From: Sediminibacterium sp.
Lineage (GTDB): Bacteria > Bacteroidota > Bacteroidia > Chitinophagales > Chitinophagaceae
DNA length: 64,000 nucleotides
Assembly (NCBI GenBank): GCA_017537025.1
Contig: JAFWCB010000005.1
Location: 650,104 to 714,103 of the forward strand
Reading direction: 5' to 3'
Of this stretch, positions 51,580-60,752 are shown piece after piece (the stretch's first letter is position 1; the number at the start of each line of letters is the position of its first letter). Position numbers and translations under genes: made by a program. The notes below the pieces were generated by a model, which saw only the letters and a program-made list of their open reading frames with translations, was not told the DNA's origin and made no database searches.

Positions 51580-52395
51580 GCGAATACCTAATACCAATAT
51601 CCATTTTGCAGTTCGGCCATACATTGCCGGACTGTATTTTTTTACAAATAGTTCCATGGAGCCATAAAAATGTTGCCTATAAACTGTGCTATGTTTATTG
51701 GTAGACGTTCCTTTAAAGTGTGTTATTTGTAAGGTGCCTATATAATGAATCTCAAATCCTTTCTCTTGCATTCGATAGCAAAAATCAATATCTTCTCCAT
51801 ACATAAAAAAGCGCTCATCAAAGCCTCCTATTTTATTAACTACCTCTGCTCTTACCAGTAAAAATGCGCCTGTTAATGCGCCCACTTTATATATACCATT
51901 ACTGGAAAACCCGCCTAGGGCATATGCATTAAAAAAAGAAGAGTTCGGAAAAATTGTAGCAAGTCCTATCATTTTAAAAAAAGCAGCCCTTATTCCCGGT
52001 ATATTTCTTTTGCTTTCCGGCAAAAAAACCCCGTTACCATCAACCATTTTTACACCAATAGCCCCGGCCATTGGATGTTGATCCAAGTAGGGAATAAGCG
52101 TTCCAAAAATATGCTGGGGAATTATGGTATCCGGATTTAAAAAAAGAAAAAAACGACCTTTCACAACAGCTAAAGCCTGATTATTTGCTTTCGAAAAGCC
52201 TTTATTTTCATCATTGATTATCCAGGATACAAGTGGAAATTCTTTTTGTATTGCCGACTGTTCAAAGGGTACCGAAGCATTATCAACTACAATAATCTCC
52301 CAACTCATTTCTTGCAAAGCAAGCATTACCGATTCAATGCAGTAACGCAACCGACTATAGTCTTTATAATTTACTATGATAACAGATAGGTCCAT
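51529..52395 (-). CDS. Family 2 glycosyltransferase
   Basis: 288 aa. N-terminal GT-A fold: SVIIVNYKDYSRLRYCIESV, IIVVDNASV, FLFLNPDTIIP (DxD-like), GFDERFFMYGEDIDFCYRMQEKGF, the pattern of rhamnosyl/dTDP-sugar transferases. It probably adds a sugar to a surface glycan. It is divergent from the inositol phosphatase gene and not in a glycan cluster. Confidence 0.93.
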   Translation of the reverse strand: MDLSVIIVNYKDYSRLRYCIESVMLALQEMSWEIIVVDNASVPFEQSAIQKEFPLVSWIINDENKGFSKANNQALAVVKGRFFLFLNPDTIIPQHIFGTLIPYLDQHPMAGAIGVKMVDGNGVFLPESKRNIPGIRAAFFKMIGLATIFPNSSFFNAYALGGFSSNGIYKVGALTGAFLLVRAEVVNKIGGFDERFFMYGEDIDFCYRMQEKGFEIHYIGTLQITHFKGTSTNKHSTVYRQHFYGSMELFVKKYSPAMYGRTAKWILVLGIRLARHLAAIKSFLLCLR

Positions 52396-52431
52396 TCCGT
52401 ATAATAGGCTTCAAAGATGATGAATCTGAGT

Positions 52432-52439
52432 TACTTTTG
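52432..52439 (+). promoter_or_regulatory. -7 box of the inositol-phosphatase operon
   Basis: A perfect TACTTTTG ends 4 bases before the ATG at 52444, so the mRNA is probably leaderless or nearly so. No clear TTTG lies 19-23 nt upstream. Confidence 0.4.
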
Positions 52440-52443
52440 CACC

Positions 52444-53220
52444 ATGTTAAAACAAACCTTATTAAAAGCTACCGAAGCGGGGGCACAAGAATTAAGAAGA
52501 TTTTTCAATGGTTCTTTTGTGATTTCTAACAAAGAGGGAATCAATAATTTAGTTACTGAAGCCGATCATGCCGCTGAAAAAGCCATTATGGCCGTTATTC
52601 AAGCCGATTTTCCCGATCATTTTATATTAAGTGAAGAATCAGGTGAAATATTTCAAGATTCTACCTATAAATGGATTATTGACCCTATTGACGGTACCGT
52701 TAATTTTGCCAATGGGATTCCTATTTGTTGTGTAAGTATTGGGGTAGAACAAGATGGACAAATAATACTAGGTGCCGTATACAACCCTTTTTTAAACGAA
52801 TTTTTCTTTGCGCAAAAGGGGTTTGGAGCCACATTGAATGATAAACAAATACGGGTAAGCAATAAAACCCAGGTAGCAGAAAGTTGCTTGGTAACAGGTT
52901 TCCCTTATACCTATTTAGATACCCCCAATGGCCCACTTACGGTTTTTGAAAAACTAATTCGAAAAGGAGTACCGGTAAGAAGATTAGGAAGTGCTGCAAT
53001 AGATCTGTGTTGGGTTGCCTCAGGAAGGTTTGATGGTTTTTATGAACATAAATTGCAGGCTTGGGATAGCGCCGCAGGATTTTTAATTGTAGAAGAAGCA
53101 GGAGGAAAAGTAACGGACTTTACCGGTAATCACTATTCCCCATATCAACCTCATTTATTAGCCACTAATGGAAAGATTCACGATGAACTATTAGGCGTTA
53201 TAAATGGTAACCCATTCTAA
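52444..53220 (+). CDS. Inositol monophosphatase family protein
   Basis: 258 aa from ATG 52444 (MLKQTLLKATEAGAQ); the frame extends to 52417 but that reaches the promoter box. Metal-site motifs ILSEESGE, WIIDPIDGTVNFANGIP and AWDSAAGFLIVEEAGG are all present. It removes phosphate from inositol monophosphate, or possibly from a related substrate such as adenosine bisphosphate. It lies 9 nt before thiL. Confidence 0.95.
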   Translation: MLKQTLLKATEAGAQELRRFFNGSFVISNKEGINNLVTEADHAAEKAIMAVIQADFPDHFILSEESGEIFQDSTYKWIIDPIDGTVNFANGIPICCVSIGVEQDGQIILGAVYNPFLNEFFFAQKGFGATLNDKQIRVSNKTQVAESCLVTGFPYTYLDTPNGPLTVFEKLIRKGVPVRRLGSAAIDLCWVASGRFDGFYEHKLQAWDSAAGFLIVEEAGGKVTDFTGNHYSPYQPHLLATNGKIHDELLGVINGNPF

Positions 53221-53229
53221 AAATACTTT

Positions 53230-54261
53230 ATGGAACAAAGAACAGAAATAGCTTCGCTAGGTGAATTTGGGTTAATTGAACATCTCACGAAAAATATAGA
53301 AATTCAAAATGCATCAACCATTTTAGGGGTAGGCGATGATGCAGCAGTAATTGATCATTTTGGGAAGCAAACCGTTATTACTACCGATCTTTTATTAGAA
53401 GGCATCCATTTTGATTTAATGTATACCCCTTTAAAACATTTAGGGTACAAGGCTGTTGTAGTGAACCTCAGCGATATATATGCGATGAATGCACAGCCTA
53501 CTCAAATTACTATAAGTATTGGTTTGAGTAACAGAATTAGTGTTGAAGCCCTAGATGAGTTTTATGAAGGCGTATATATTGCGTGCGATAAATATGGAGT
53601 TGATCTCATTGGAGGTGATACCAGTTCGTCATTAAAGGGATTTGTAATTTCTGTAACGGCTATCGGTGAAGTTGCCCCCGATCAGTTTGTAAAAAGAAGC
53701 ACTGCTCAAAAAGGAGATTTAATTTGTATTTCAGGTGATGTGGGAGGTGCTTATTTAGGACTTACTTTGATGGAAAGAGAGAAGAAAATTTATCAAGAGA
53801 ATCCGCAAATACAGCCCGATTTAGAAAACGAATCCTATATCGTTGGGCGATTATTAAAACCCGAAGCCAGAAAAGATATTGTTGAGTTTTTTGAAAAAAA
53901 TAAGATCATCCCTACTTCCATGATGGATATAAGTGATGGTATCAGTAGTGAAGTGCTACATTTATGTAAAGCCTCTGAATTAGGCTGCCGCATTTATGAA
54001 GAAAAACTACCCTTACATGAAAGCACTAGAAAAGCTGCTTTTAAATTTGGCCTAGACCCAACTGTTTGCGCGCTTAATGGCGGGGAAGACTATGAGCTTA
54101 TTTTTACGCTTAAACAAGATGATCATGATAAAATCGTTTTGAATGAAGAAATAAGTGTAATCGGATATATGACAGATATTCAAGAAGGCACAAAATTGCT
54201 TACCAAGGGAGGCAACCAATTTGATATAACCGCCCAAGGTTGGAATGCCTTTAAAAAATAA
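53230..54261 (+). CDS. thiL: Thiamine-monophosphate kinase
   Basis: 343 aa. N-terminal GVGDDAAVID and TTDLLLEGIHFD, then KAVVVNLSDIYAMNAQPTQ, GGDTSSS, ISVTAIGEV and the C-terminal SMMDISDGISSEV and NGGEDYELIF, which all match ThiL/PurM-fold kinases. It phosphorylates thiamine phosphate to the active diphosphate. Other thiamine genes are not in the window. Confidence 0.96.
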   Translation: MEQRTEIASLGEFGLIEHLTKNIEIQNASTILGVGDDAAVIDHFGKQTVITTDLLLEGIHFDLMYTPLKHLGYKAVVVNLSDIYAMNAQPTQITISIGLSNRISVEALDEFYEGVYIACDKYGVDLIGGDTSSSLKGFVISVTAIGEVAPDQFVKRSTAQKGDLICISGDVGGAYLGLTLMEREKKIYQENPQIQPDLENESYIVGRLLKPEARKDIVEFFEKNKIIPTSMMDISDGISSEVLHLCKASELGCRIYEEKLPLHESTRKAAFKFGLDPTVCALNGGEDYELIFTLKQDDHDKIVLNEEISVIGYMTDIQEGTKLLTKGGNQFDITAQGWNAFKK

Positions 54262-54263
54262 AC

Positions 54264-55751
54264 ATGTGTAAAAAAAGTGCCTTAGCTTTTATTTTTATTC
54301 TATCCCTTTCTATTGCAACTGCACAAATAATTCCTCGCTTTCCGCAACAAGAAATGCGGGAAGACATGCAGCTACTCAAAAAAATATTGGAAGCCAATCA
54401 TCCCAGTTTATATTGGTATAGCGATAAAGCACATATCGATAGCATTTACAACCTGATATACAACAGTTTACCCGATTCCTTAAATGAAATCCAATTCAGA
54501 AATAAGCTTGCTTATTGGATTAGTGAAATACGTTGTGGACATACCTCCGTACGTTATTCAAAAAAATTAACGAAACGACTAACCGAGCTAAGATACCCTG
54601 CATTCCCCCTCTCGCTTAAGGTTTGGAAAGATAGTATGGTAGTATTGGCTAACAGGAATATCTTGGATACTACACTTACCAGAGGAACTATTATTACGGG
54701 CATCAACAATAGGACTAATAAAGAAATCATCGACAGTATTTTCCACTACATTAGTACAGATGGATTTGCTATCAATCATAAGAATCAAGTATTAAGCAAT
54801 AATTTTTCCGATTGGTATAAATGGGTTTTCGGTATAGATTCCGTTTTTACTGTTCAATATGTGGATAGCGCCGGTGGTGCAGCATCTGTGAGTATTAAAT
54901 CGTTTACATTAATGCCACCTAAGCGCGACTCTTCTCAAAAAAAATTAGCTGTACTACCAACGGCCATTCCGCCACAAACAATTCCCAGCTTAAGTAGAAG
55001 AGCAAGAAACCTACTATCAAAACGGGTGTTATTGCTAGATAGTACGAATAAAACGGCTGTAATGAGATTAACAGGATTTTCAGGAGGTCAATTAAAGCGA
55101 TTTTTTAGAAAAAGTTTTCGTACCCTGCACCATTTGGCTATAACCGATTTAATTATTGATTTGAGAGAAAACGGTGGTGGTAAAGTAGATAATTATATAA
55201 AACTTACTAAATATCTAACTGATCATCCTTTTAAAGTTGGGGATACAGTACAGGCCATAAGCCGAAAGTTTGAATATGGCCGTTATATACACCCTTCTTG
55301 GATCTATTGGATTGCTATGAATATTGGTGGAAGAAAAGAAAAAGATGGAACCATTCATTATCGCCGCTACGAGAAACACTATTTTCAGCCTATAACGAAA
55401 AATCATTTTGAAGGACATGTTTATTTATTACAAGGTGGCTATAGTTTTTCTGCGGCAACTATGTTTATTTCATCTCTCAAAGGACAAAAAAATGTAACAG
55501 TAGTGGGAGAAGAAACCGGCGGAGGCTGGTATGGAAATTCCGCTATGCATATTCCTGAAATAAAACTTCCATATTCAAAGCTAAGAGTGCGATTGCCTAT
55601 GTATCGATTAGTAATGGATAGGAATCGAGTTAAAGGAAGAGGCATTGTACCCGATTGGGAAATAAATCCCTCTTCTTATGCCATTAAAAAGGGGGTTGAT
55701 CTTAAAATGACGCTAATTCAAGAAGAAATATTACGGAGAAAACTGCACTAA
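54264..55751 (+). CDS. Exported S41-family (C-terminal processing) peptidase
   Basis: 495 aa with a signal peptide ending SIATAQ. A tail-specific protease domain follows: LIIDLRENGGGKVDNYIKL, VYLLQGGYSFSAATMFISSLKGQ (catalytic Ser in YSFSAA) and GEETGGGWYGNS. It has no clear PDZ signature. Its position 2 nt after thiL suggests cotranscription. The substrate is unknown, probably periplasmic. Confidence 0.9.
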   Translation: MCKKSALAFIFILSLSIATAQIIPRFPQQEMREDMQLLKKILEANHPSLYWYSDKAHIDSIYNLIYNSLPDSLNEIQFRNKLAYWISEIRCGHTSVRYSKKLTKRLTELRYPAFPLSLKVWKDSMVVLANRNILDTTLTRGTIITGINNRTNKEIIDSIFHYISTDGFAINHKNQVLSNNFSDWYKWVFGIDSVFTVQYVDSAGGAASVSIKSFTLMPPKRDSSQKKLAVLPTAIPPQTIPSLSRRARNLLSKRVLLLDSTNKTAVMRLTGFSGGQLKRFFRKSFRTLHHLAITDLIIDLRENGGGKVDNYIKLTKYLTDHPFKVGDTVQAISRKFEYGRYIHPSWIYWIAMNIGGRKEKDGTIHYRRYEKHYFQPITKNHFEGHVYLLQGGYSFSAATMFISSLKGQKNVTVVGEETGGGWYGNSAMHIPEIKLPYSKLRVRLPMYRLVMDRNRVKGRGIVPDWEINPSSYAIKKGVDLKMTLIQEEILRRKLH

Positions 55752-55785
55752 TACTTCTTTTCGTATCTTCACATACGACTATGTT

Positions 55786-56607
55786 ATGAGATACCTAAAA
55801 ATTCATATATCGATTTTCTTTTTCCTGTTGCTTGCTTCTTTACATGCTCAAATTCAAGTAAGCGAACCGCAAGCCCGAAGATCACCAAAGCCATATGTAA
55901 CCGGATCGGCGTATTTTGATTCACTAAAAAATCAAAAACCATCCATAAAGCCTACAGGAGATTTTGATCAAAGATTCTCTTTTATAGGAGATAATAATAA
56001 GGACATTAATATTTGGGGTTATAGAGTTGGGCTATTAGTAAATGATAAATATAAGTTTGGTATTGGTGGGTATACTTTTAATGCAGATTTTGATGCCAGA
56101 AAAGACAGCGCCAGACTAATTGCACAGGGTATAACGCGAACTATTACGAATATTAGTCAGGTTAGTCAGAAAATATTTTTTGGGACCATTTATATTGAGC
56201 CATACCTTATCCGCAGAAGGAGGTGGGAAATGAGCATGGTTATGGAAATTGGCTATGGAAATGTAAAAATTGATTCAACGAATAGTAATAAAGTATATAA
56301 TACAAGAAATCAAGTTACTGGCACAACTAATAATATTATTAGCAAAAAAGAACCTTTTGTTCCCATTGGCATGGGTTTATCATTTAATCTAATAATCCCC
56401 GATAAAAAAGGCTGGCATTTTTTAACCTATTTCGGATTGAATGCTATTGTGGGTATGCGTACTGTAATATATGATACTGATTTAAAACAAAACTATAGTG
56501 GCTTTTATTACAGCCTAGGTACCGCTATTTATATAGATCGGATTTTCACAGATATTTCGGGAAAGAAAAAGCAAAAAAAGGCTGCAGCAACGCCCACTCT
56601 CAATTAA
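55786..56607 (+). CDS. Outer membrane beta-barrel-like protein, function unknown
   Basis: 273 aa. Signal peptide ends SLHAQI. Barrel-like strands follow (DINIWGYRVGLLVNDKYKFGIGGYTF, FFGTIYIEPYLIRRRRWEMSMVMEIGYGNV, FVPIGMGLSFNLII, HFLTYFGLNAIVGMRT). The C-terminal tail is Lys-rich. It is 34 nt after the S41 peptidase gene. No named family recognised. Confidence 0.72.
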   Translation: MRYLKIHISIFFFLLLASLHAQIQVSEPQARRSPKPYVTGSAYFDSLKNQKPSIKPTGDFDQRFSFIGDNNKDINIWGYRVGLLVNDKYKFGIGGYTFNADFDARKDSARLIAQGITRTITNISQVSQKIFFGTIYIEPYLIRRRRWEMSMVMEIGYGNVKIDSTNSNKVYNTRNQVTGTTNNIISKKEPFVPIGMGLSFNLIIPDKKGWHFLTYFGLNAIVGMRTVIYDTDLKQNYSGFYYSLGTAIYIDRIFTDISGKKKQKKAAATPTLN

Positions 56608-56683
56608 AATAAGCTTAATCCTACTATCTTTTTTAGTTTTTCGTAAGTTTTTTCTATCGCAATCGTAGAATAGAAAAACATAT

Positions 56684-57154
56684 ATGAAAAAGTTAATTAC
56701 TTCATTTACGGCTATTGCAGCCCTGTTTACAATAGCATTTGCACAAACTAATGTGGATGCTAGAAAAAAACAATTCAATCTTTCGAAAAATAATTTAGCG
56801 ATAGCTGGCTATGATCCCGTAGCATATTTTACTGAAAATAAAGCTATTGAGGGTAAAAAAGAGTGGAGTGTTATTAATGGAGGCATTGTGTATTATTTTT
56901 CTTCCGAAAAAAACGCAGCCACATTTAAACAGTCTCCCGAAAAATATGAACCCCAATATGGTGGATGGTGCGCCTATGCTATGGGGGCTACCGGCGAAAA
57001 AGTAAATATTGATCCAGAAACATTTAAAATATTAAACGGTAAACTTTATTTATTTTATAATAAGCTCTTTAATAACACTCTAAAAACCTGGAATAAGGAT
57101 GAAGTTTCACTGAAACAAAAAGCAGATGCCAGTTGGATAAAATTTTATCATTAA
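56684..57154 (+). CDS. Exported YHS-domain protein
   Basis: 156 aa. Signal peptide (MKKLITSFTAIAALFTIAFAQ), then a YHS domain (LAIAGYDPVAYFTENKAIEGKKEWSVINGGIVYYFSSEKNAATFKQSPEKYEPQYGGWCAYAM). YHS modules often bind metal, and the domain occurs beside DoxX and ECF sigma genes, as here. Role in metal or redox stress is plausible but unproven. Confidence 0.9.
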   Translation: MKKLITSFTAIAALFTIAFAQTNVDARKKQFNLSKNNLAIAGYDPVAYFTENKAIEGKKEWSVINGGIVYYFSSEKNAATFKQSPEKYEPQYGGWCAYAMGATGEKVNIDPETFKILNGKLYLFYNKLFNNTLKTWNKDEVSLKQKADASWIKFYH

Positions 57155-57228
57155 TACATTGTATTTTACCTATGCCATTATTGTAAAAAACCTAGAATAA
57201 GAAAACCTCTCTAAAAAATAACTAGTAT

Positions 57229-57801
57229 ATGTCCGACAAAAAACATGCGCATCTTGCTTCCGAATGGGTTAACGCTTATTCTAGCCAATTACTTGGCTTT
57301 GCTATATCGAGGGTAAAAGACGAGCATTTAGCGAAAGATTTAGTTCAAGAAACTTTTGTTTCGGCTTGGAAAAATATCGAGCAATACAATGGAGAAGCTT
57401 CTGTAAAAACCTGGTTAACCACCATTTTAAAAAATAAAATTATCGATCACTATCGAAAGGCTTCAACTCGGCTAACCGATTCTTTAGGGGACAATGATGC
57501 CACTCAAGATGTTTTTTTCGATGATGCCGATCATTGGGCCAAAGCACACTATCCGCAGCAATTTTCCATACGTCCGAATAATAATATTGAGAAAAAAGAG
57601 TTCTACACCATTTTGGCTGCCTGCCGAAAAAAGCTAAAAGCTATACAGGATGCTGTTTTTAGCTTAAAGTATTTGGATGGTATGGACAGCGAAACTATTT
57701 GTAAGGAACTAAATATTAGTCCGTCTAACTACTGGGTGCTTATTCATCGGGCTAAGGTTCAACTAAGGGGATGTATAGAAACAAAATGGATCAATCAATA
57801 A
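57229..57801 (+). CDS. ECF-type sigma-70 factor
   Basis: 190 aa. Region 2 has LLGFAISRVKDEHLAKDLVQETFVSAWKNIEQYNGEASVKTWLTTILKNKIIDHYRK, and region 4 is FSLKYLDGMDSETICKELNISPSNYWVLIHRAKVQLRGCIE. It directs polymerase to stress or envelope promoters. A 9-nt gap separates it from a short zinc-finger gene likely to encode its anti-sigma factor. Confidence 0.95.
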   Translation: MSDKKHAHLASEWVNAYSSQLLGFAISRVKDEHLAKDLVQETFVSAWKNIEQYNGEASVKTWLTTILKNKIIDHYRKASTRLTDSLGDNDATQDVFFDDADHWAKAHYPQQFSIRPNNNIEKKEFYTILAACRKKLKAIQDAVFSLKYLDGMDSETICKELNISPSNYWVLIHRAKVQLRGCIETKWINQ

Positions 57802-57810
57802 TCTACTATC

Positions 57811-58059
57811 ATGAAACTTCATATAAGCTGTAAAGAAGCAGTAGATCGTATTAATAAGCAAGAAGAAGGCAAACTCGGTATTTGGCAAAAAATTCAGCTA
57901 TGGAACCATTTAGCTATTTGCATATTATGCAAGCGGTTCTCTATTCAAAATAAAATGCTTACAAAATTATTTCGTAAAACCGACAGTTTTTCATCACATC
58001 AATTTACTACCGAAGAGAAAATGAAAATCATCGATAAGTTAGTAACTACTGAAGAGTAA
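57811..58059 (+). CDS. Short zinc-finger (ZAS-type) anti-sigma candidate
   Basis: 82 aa with H33-x3-C37-x2-C40 (NHLAICILCK), the ligand pattern of the zinc anti-sigma fold, after an N-terminal helix pair. There is no membrane helix, so unlike most partners of ECF factors it is cytosolic and may sense a cytosolic signal such as oxidation. It directly follows the sigma gene. Confidence 0.8.
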   Translation: MKLHISCKEAVDRINKQEEGKLGIWQKIQLWNHLAICILCKRFSIQNKMLTKLFRKTDSFSSHQFTTEEKMKIIDKLVTTEE

Positions 58060-58070
58060 CTATTCAAAAC

Positions 58071-58466
58071 ATGACAAAGAATAAAATTTTCCCTTGGCTT
58101 CTTCGTATTATAGCGGCTGTGATTATGCTACAAACCCTTTACTTCAAATTCACCGCAGCCGAAGAATCGGTATATATTTTTTCTACACTAGGTATTGAGC
58201 CATGGGGGCGTATTGGAACAGGGATTGCGGAGCTTATTGCTTCTGTACTCCTACTAATTCCGGCAACAACAGTAGTCGGCGCCTTACTTGCCATGGGTAT
58301 TATGGGCGGGGCTATTGTATCGCATCTTGCGGTTTTAGGTATTGAAGTAAGAGGAGATGGTGGTCAGTTATTTGCTTATGCATTAACTGTTTTTATTGCT
58401 ACCGGCATATTGGCATGGCTAAATAGAGAAAAAATATTTGGTTTTATACAAGCTCGTAAAGCTTAG
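58071..58466 (+). CDS. DoxX-family membrane protein
   Basis: 131 aa with four membrane helices and the start WLLRIIAAVIMLQTLYFKFTAAEESVYIFSTLGIEPWGRIGTGIAELIASVLLLIP, matching the DoxX pattern. Members are linked to thiol or oxidative stress at the membrane, often next to ECF sigma factors. It is 11 nt after the anti-sigma gene and is probably under that sigma factor. Confidence 0.88.
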   Translation: MTKNKIFPWLLRIIAAVIMLQTLYFKFTAAEESVYIFSTLGIEPWGRIGTGIAELIASVLLLIPATTVVGALLAMGIMGGAIVSHLAVLGIEVRGDGGQLFAYALTVFIATGILAWLNREKIFGFIQARKA

Positions 58467-58496
58467 AGATCGTACATATTTTAATTACAACTATTC

Positions 58497-58994
58497 ATGG
58501 TTTTACAACAACCGGTAAACGAACTTTTGCTACAACTGAAAGAACTGTTACTTGCGCTTTCCAATCAAGAGTACAATAAAGCCATTCCCGTATTATCGGG
58601 ATCCAGTATTGGTGCGCATACCCTACATGTCATTGAGCTATTTCAGGAGCTTTTTTCGGGTTATGAAGTGGGAAACGTAAATTATGAGGAAAGAAAAAGA
58701 GACTATCTAATTGAATCCGATCAACATATCGCCGTAAAAAAATTAGAAGAGCTAAGTACCGTGTTGCATAAACCTAACAAATCCCTGCTATTAATTTCTG
58801 AATATGGTTCCAACTGCCAGGTTTCTGTTGAAACTAATTATTATAGAGAACTGATATACAATATCGAGCATGCTGTTCATCACATGGCACTTATTAGGGT
58901 GGGCGTAATTACTGAAACAAATATTACATTACCAAGCTCTTTTGGTGTAGCTTCATCAACACTTAAATTTAGGAAAGCAAAATGTGCACAGTAA
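58497..58994 (+). CDS. DinB-like protein
   Basis: 165 aa. Helical, with IGAHTLHVIELFQELFSG early and YNIEHAVHHMALIRVG late, the three-His arrangement of the DinB fold. Its substrate is unknown. It overlaps the TANGO2-like gene by 13 nt. Confidence 0.75.
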   Translation: MVLQQPVNELLLQLKELLLALSNQEYNKAIPVLSGSSIGAHTLHVIELFQELFSGYEVGNVNYEERKRDYLIESDQHIAVKKLEELSTVLHKPNKSLLLISEYGSNCQVSVETNYYRELIYNIEHAVHHMALIRVGVITETNITLPSSFGVASSTLKFRKAKCAQ

Positions 58995-59701
58995 GTTTTG
59001 TTCCTGTAGGAAAAAATGTACTGATTTGCTCCAATCGGGATGAGAAATATACCCGCTCTATCGCTTATGAACCAGCTATGAAGCAAACAAAATCAGGTTG
59101 CCGGCTTATCTTCCCAAAAGATCCTGATGGTGGTGGAACCTGGATTGCTTTAAAAGAAAACGGAGATGTGGCTATATTATTAAACGGTGCTTTTGAAAAC
59201 CATATTCCGGCTTATCCTTACCGGCGCAGTAGGGGGCTTATTTTTCTTGATATTTTTGAATCAAAAGATCCCATTCATGATTTTAGTACGATATTACTTA
59301 ACAATATTGAGCCATTTACGCTGGTATTATTTGTAAATGGTTTCTTACATGTTTGTAGGTGGGATGGATTAAACAAATATATAGCGCAGCTGGATGAAAA
59401 ACGCCCACATATTTGGTCGTCTGTAACACTATATGATTATCCTACACAACTTAAAAGAACCAGCTGGTTTGCAAAATGGTTAGAAAAAAATACTTCTCCT
59501 ACCATTACTGAGTTACTTTCTTTTCATCAGTTTGCTGGTGATGGTGATTTTTCTACTGATTTATTCATGAATAGGGATAATAAATTATATACCGTGAGCA
59601 TCACAGGTATTGTATCAGGAGATACTGAGTTAGAGATGCATTATCTTGATCTGTTGCAACATAAGAGCTATCTTTCTTCCTTTCTATCACATGCGCAATA
59701 A
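58982..59701 (+). CDS. NRDE (TANGO2-like) protein
   Basis: 239 aa beginning MCTVSFVPVGKNVLICSNRDEKYTR, the N-terminal Cys and NRDE signature of the family. The fold is that of Ntn-type hydrolases; TANGO2 has been linked to haem and acyl-CoA handling in animals. Bacterial function is unknown. It overlaps its neighbours on both sides (13 and 11 nt). Confidence 0.9.
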   Translation: MCTVSFVPVGKNVLICSNRDEKYTRSIAYEPAMKQTKSGCRLIFPKDPDGGGTWIALKENGDVAILLNGAFENHIPAYPYRRSRGLIFLDIFESKDPIHDFSTILLNNIEPFTLVLFVNGFLHVCRWDGLNKYIAQLDEKRPHIWSSVTLYDYPTQLKRTSWFAKWLEKNTSPTITELLSFHQFAGDGDFSTDLFMNRDNKLYTVSITGIVSGDTELEMHYLDLLQHKSYLSSFLSHAQ

Positions 59702-60752
59702 AGATCCTTATTATTTCAAAAGATTGTATATCAAAATAACCCACTGGGAATACTGGTCCTTTCATGTAATCTATTTTCCTATTTATTTTTATTGGTTTTG
59801 GCTCATGCTGAAAGCCCGGTCGGTTTTCTTTTTTAATACAGCAAACCCGTCCATTGAAAACGGAGGTTTTTTAATGGAGAGCAAGAAAAAAATTTACGAT
59901 TTACTCCCATCGCATTTTTATCCGACAACCCTATTATTCGAGCCGGGAATAGATATAAAAACGGTATTACCTGAAATAATGCGGGCCGGTATCGATTTTC
60001 CTTTTATCGCTAAACCAGATATTGGTATGCGTGGTATGCAAGTAAAGTTGATTAGCAATGAGGCTGAATTAAATGCATATTTGCTACAATCGAAAGTTCC
60101 TTTTCTTATTCAATCATATATTAATTACACCGAAGAGGTAGGTATATTTTATTGTAAAATTCCGGGAGAAACATCAGGTGCCATTACGGGGATTGTAGGA
60201 AAAGAATTTGTAACAATTACCGGAAACGGAAAAAGTACCATACGAGAAATATTAATTAAGAATAACCGATATCTATTACAACTTCCAACACTTGAAAAAA
60301 ATGATGGGGCTTTATTAGATAAAGTACTCAACGCCGGTGAAAAATACACACTGGTTCCCTACGGTAATCACGCCCGTGGTTCGCGGTTTGTAGATTGGAG
60401 TGATCGGATAGATGATACACTTCAGGAGACTTTCCATAAAATCTGTTTGGAAATTCTTGCGTTTTACTATGGGCGTATTGATATTCGATTCAGTAATTGG
60501 GAAAGTTTTAGAGAAGGAAAAGAATTTTATATCATTGAAGTAAACGGGGCAGGAAGTGATCCTACGCATATTTATGACCCTTCACATTCTTTATTTTTTG
60601 CTTGGAAGGAAATTATAAAACACTTGGATCTTTTGTACAAAATAAGTACCCTCAACAAAAAACAAAAAGCACTACGCTTTATGAGTTTTACTGAGGGTAT
60701 AAAAATGATACGAGACAACAATCGCCATGTAGCGCTTATCTCCCGTAATTAA
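59691..60752 (+). CDS. Membrane-anchored ATP-grasp protein (D-Ala-D-Ala-ligase-like fold)
   Basis: 353 aa from ATG 59691, overlapping the TANGO2-like gene. An N-terminal hydrophobic segment (FHVIYFPIYFYWFWLML) is followed by an ATP-grasp domain: FPFIAKPDIGMRGMQVKLI (ATP-binding Lys), FLIQSYINYTEEVGIFY, GRIDIRFSNWESFREGKEFYIIEVNGAGSDPTHIYDP (metal-site E..N). It should ligate a carboxylate to an amine or similar nucleophile; the substrate is unknown. Confidence 0.82.
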   Translation: MRNKDPYYFKRLYIKITHWEYWSFHVIYFPIYFYWFWLMLKARSVFFFNTANPSIENGGFLMESKKKIYDLLPSHFYPTTLLFEPGIDIKTVLPEIMRAGIDFPFIAKPDIGMRGMQVKLISNEAELNAYLLQSKVPFLIQSYINYTEEVGIFYCKIPGETSGAITGIVGKEFVTITGNGKSTIREILIKNNRYLLQLPTLEKNDGALLDKVLNAGEKYTLVPYGNHARGSRFVDWSDRIDDTLQETFHKICLEILAFYYGRIDIRFSNWESFREGKEFYIIEVNGAGSDPTHIYDPSHSLFFAWKEIIKHLDLLYKISTLNKKQKALRFMSFTEGIKMIRDNNRHVALISRN

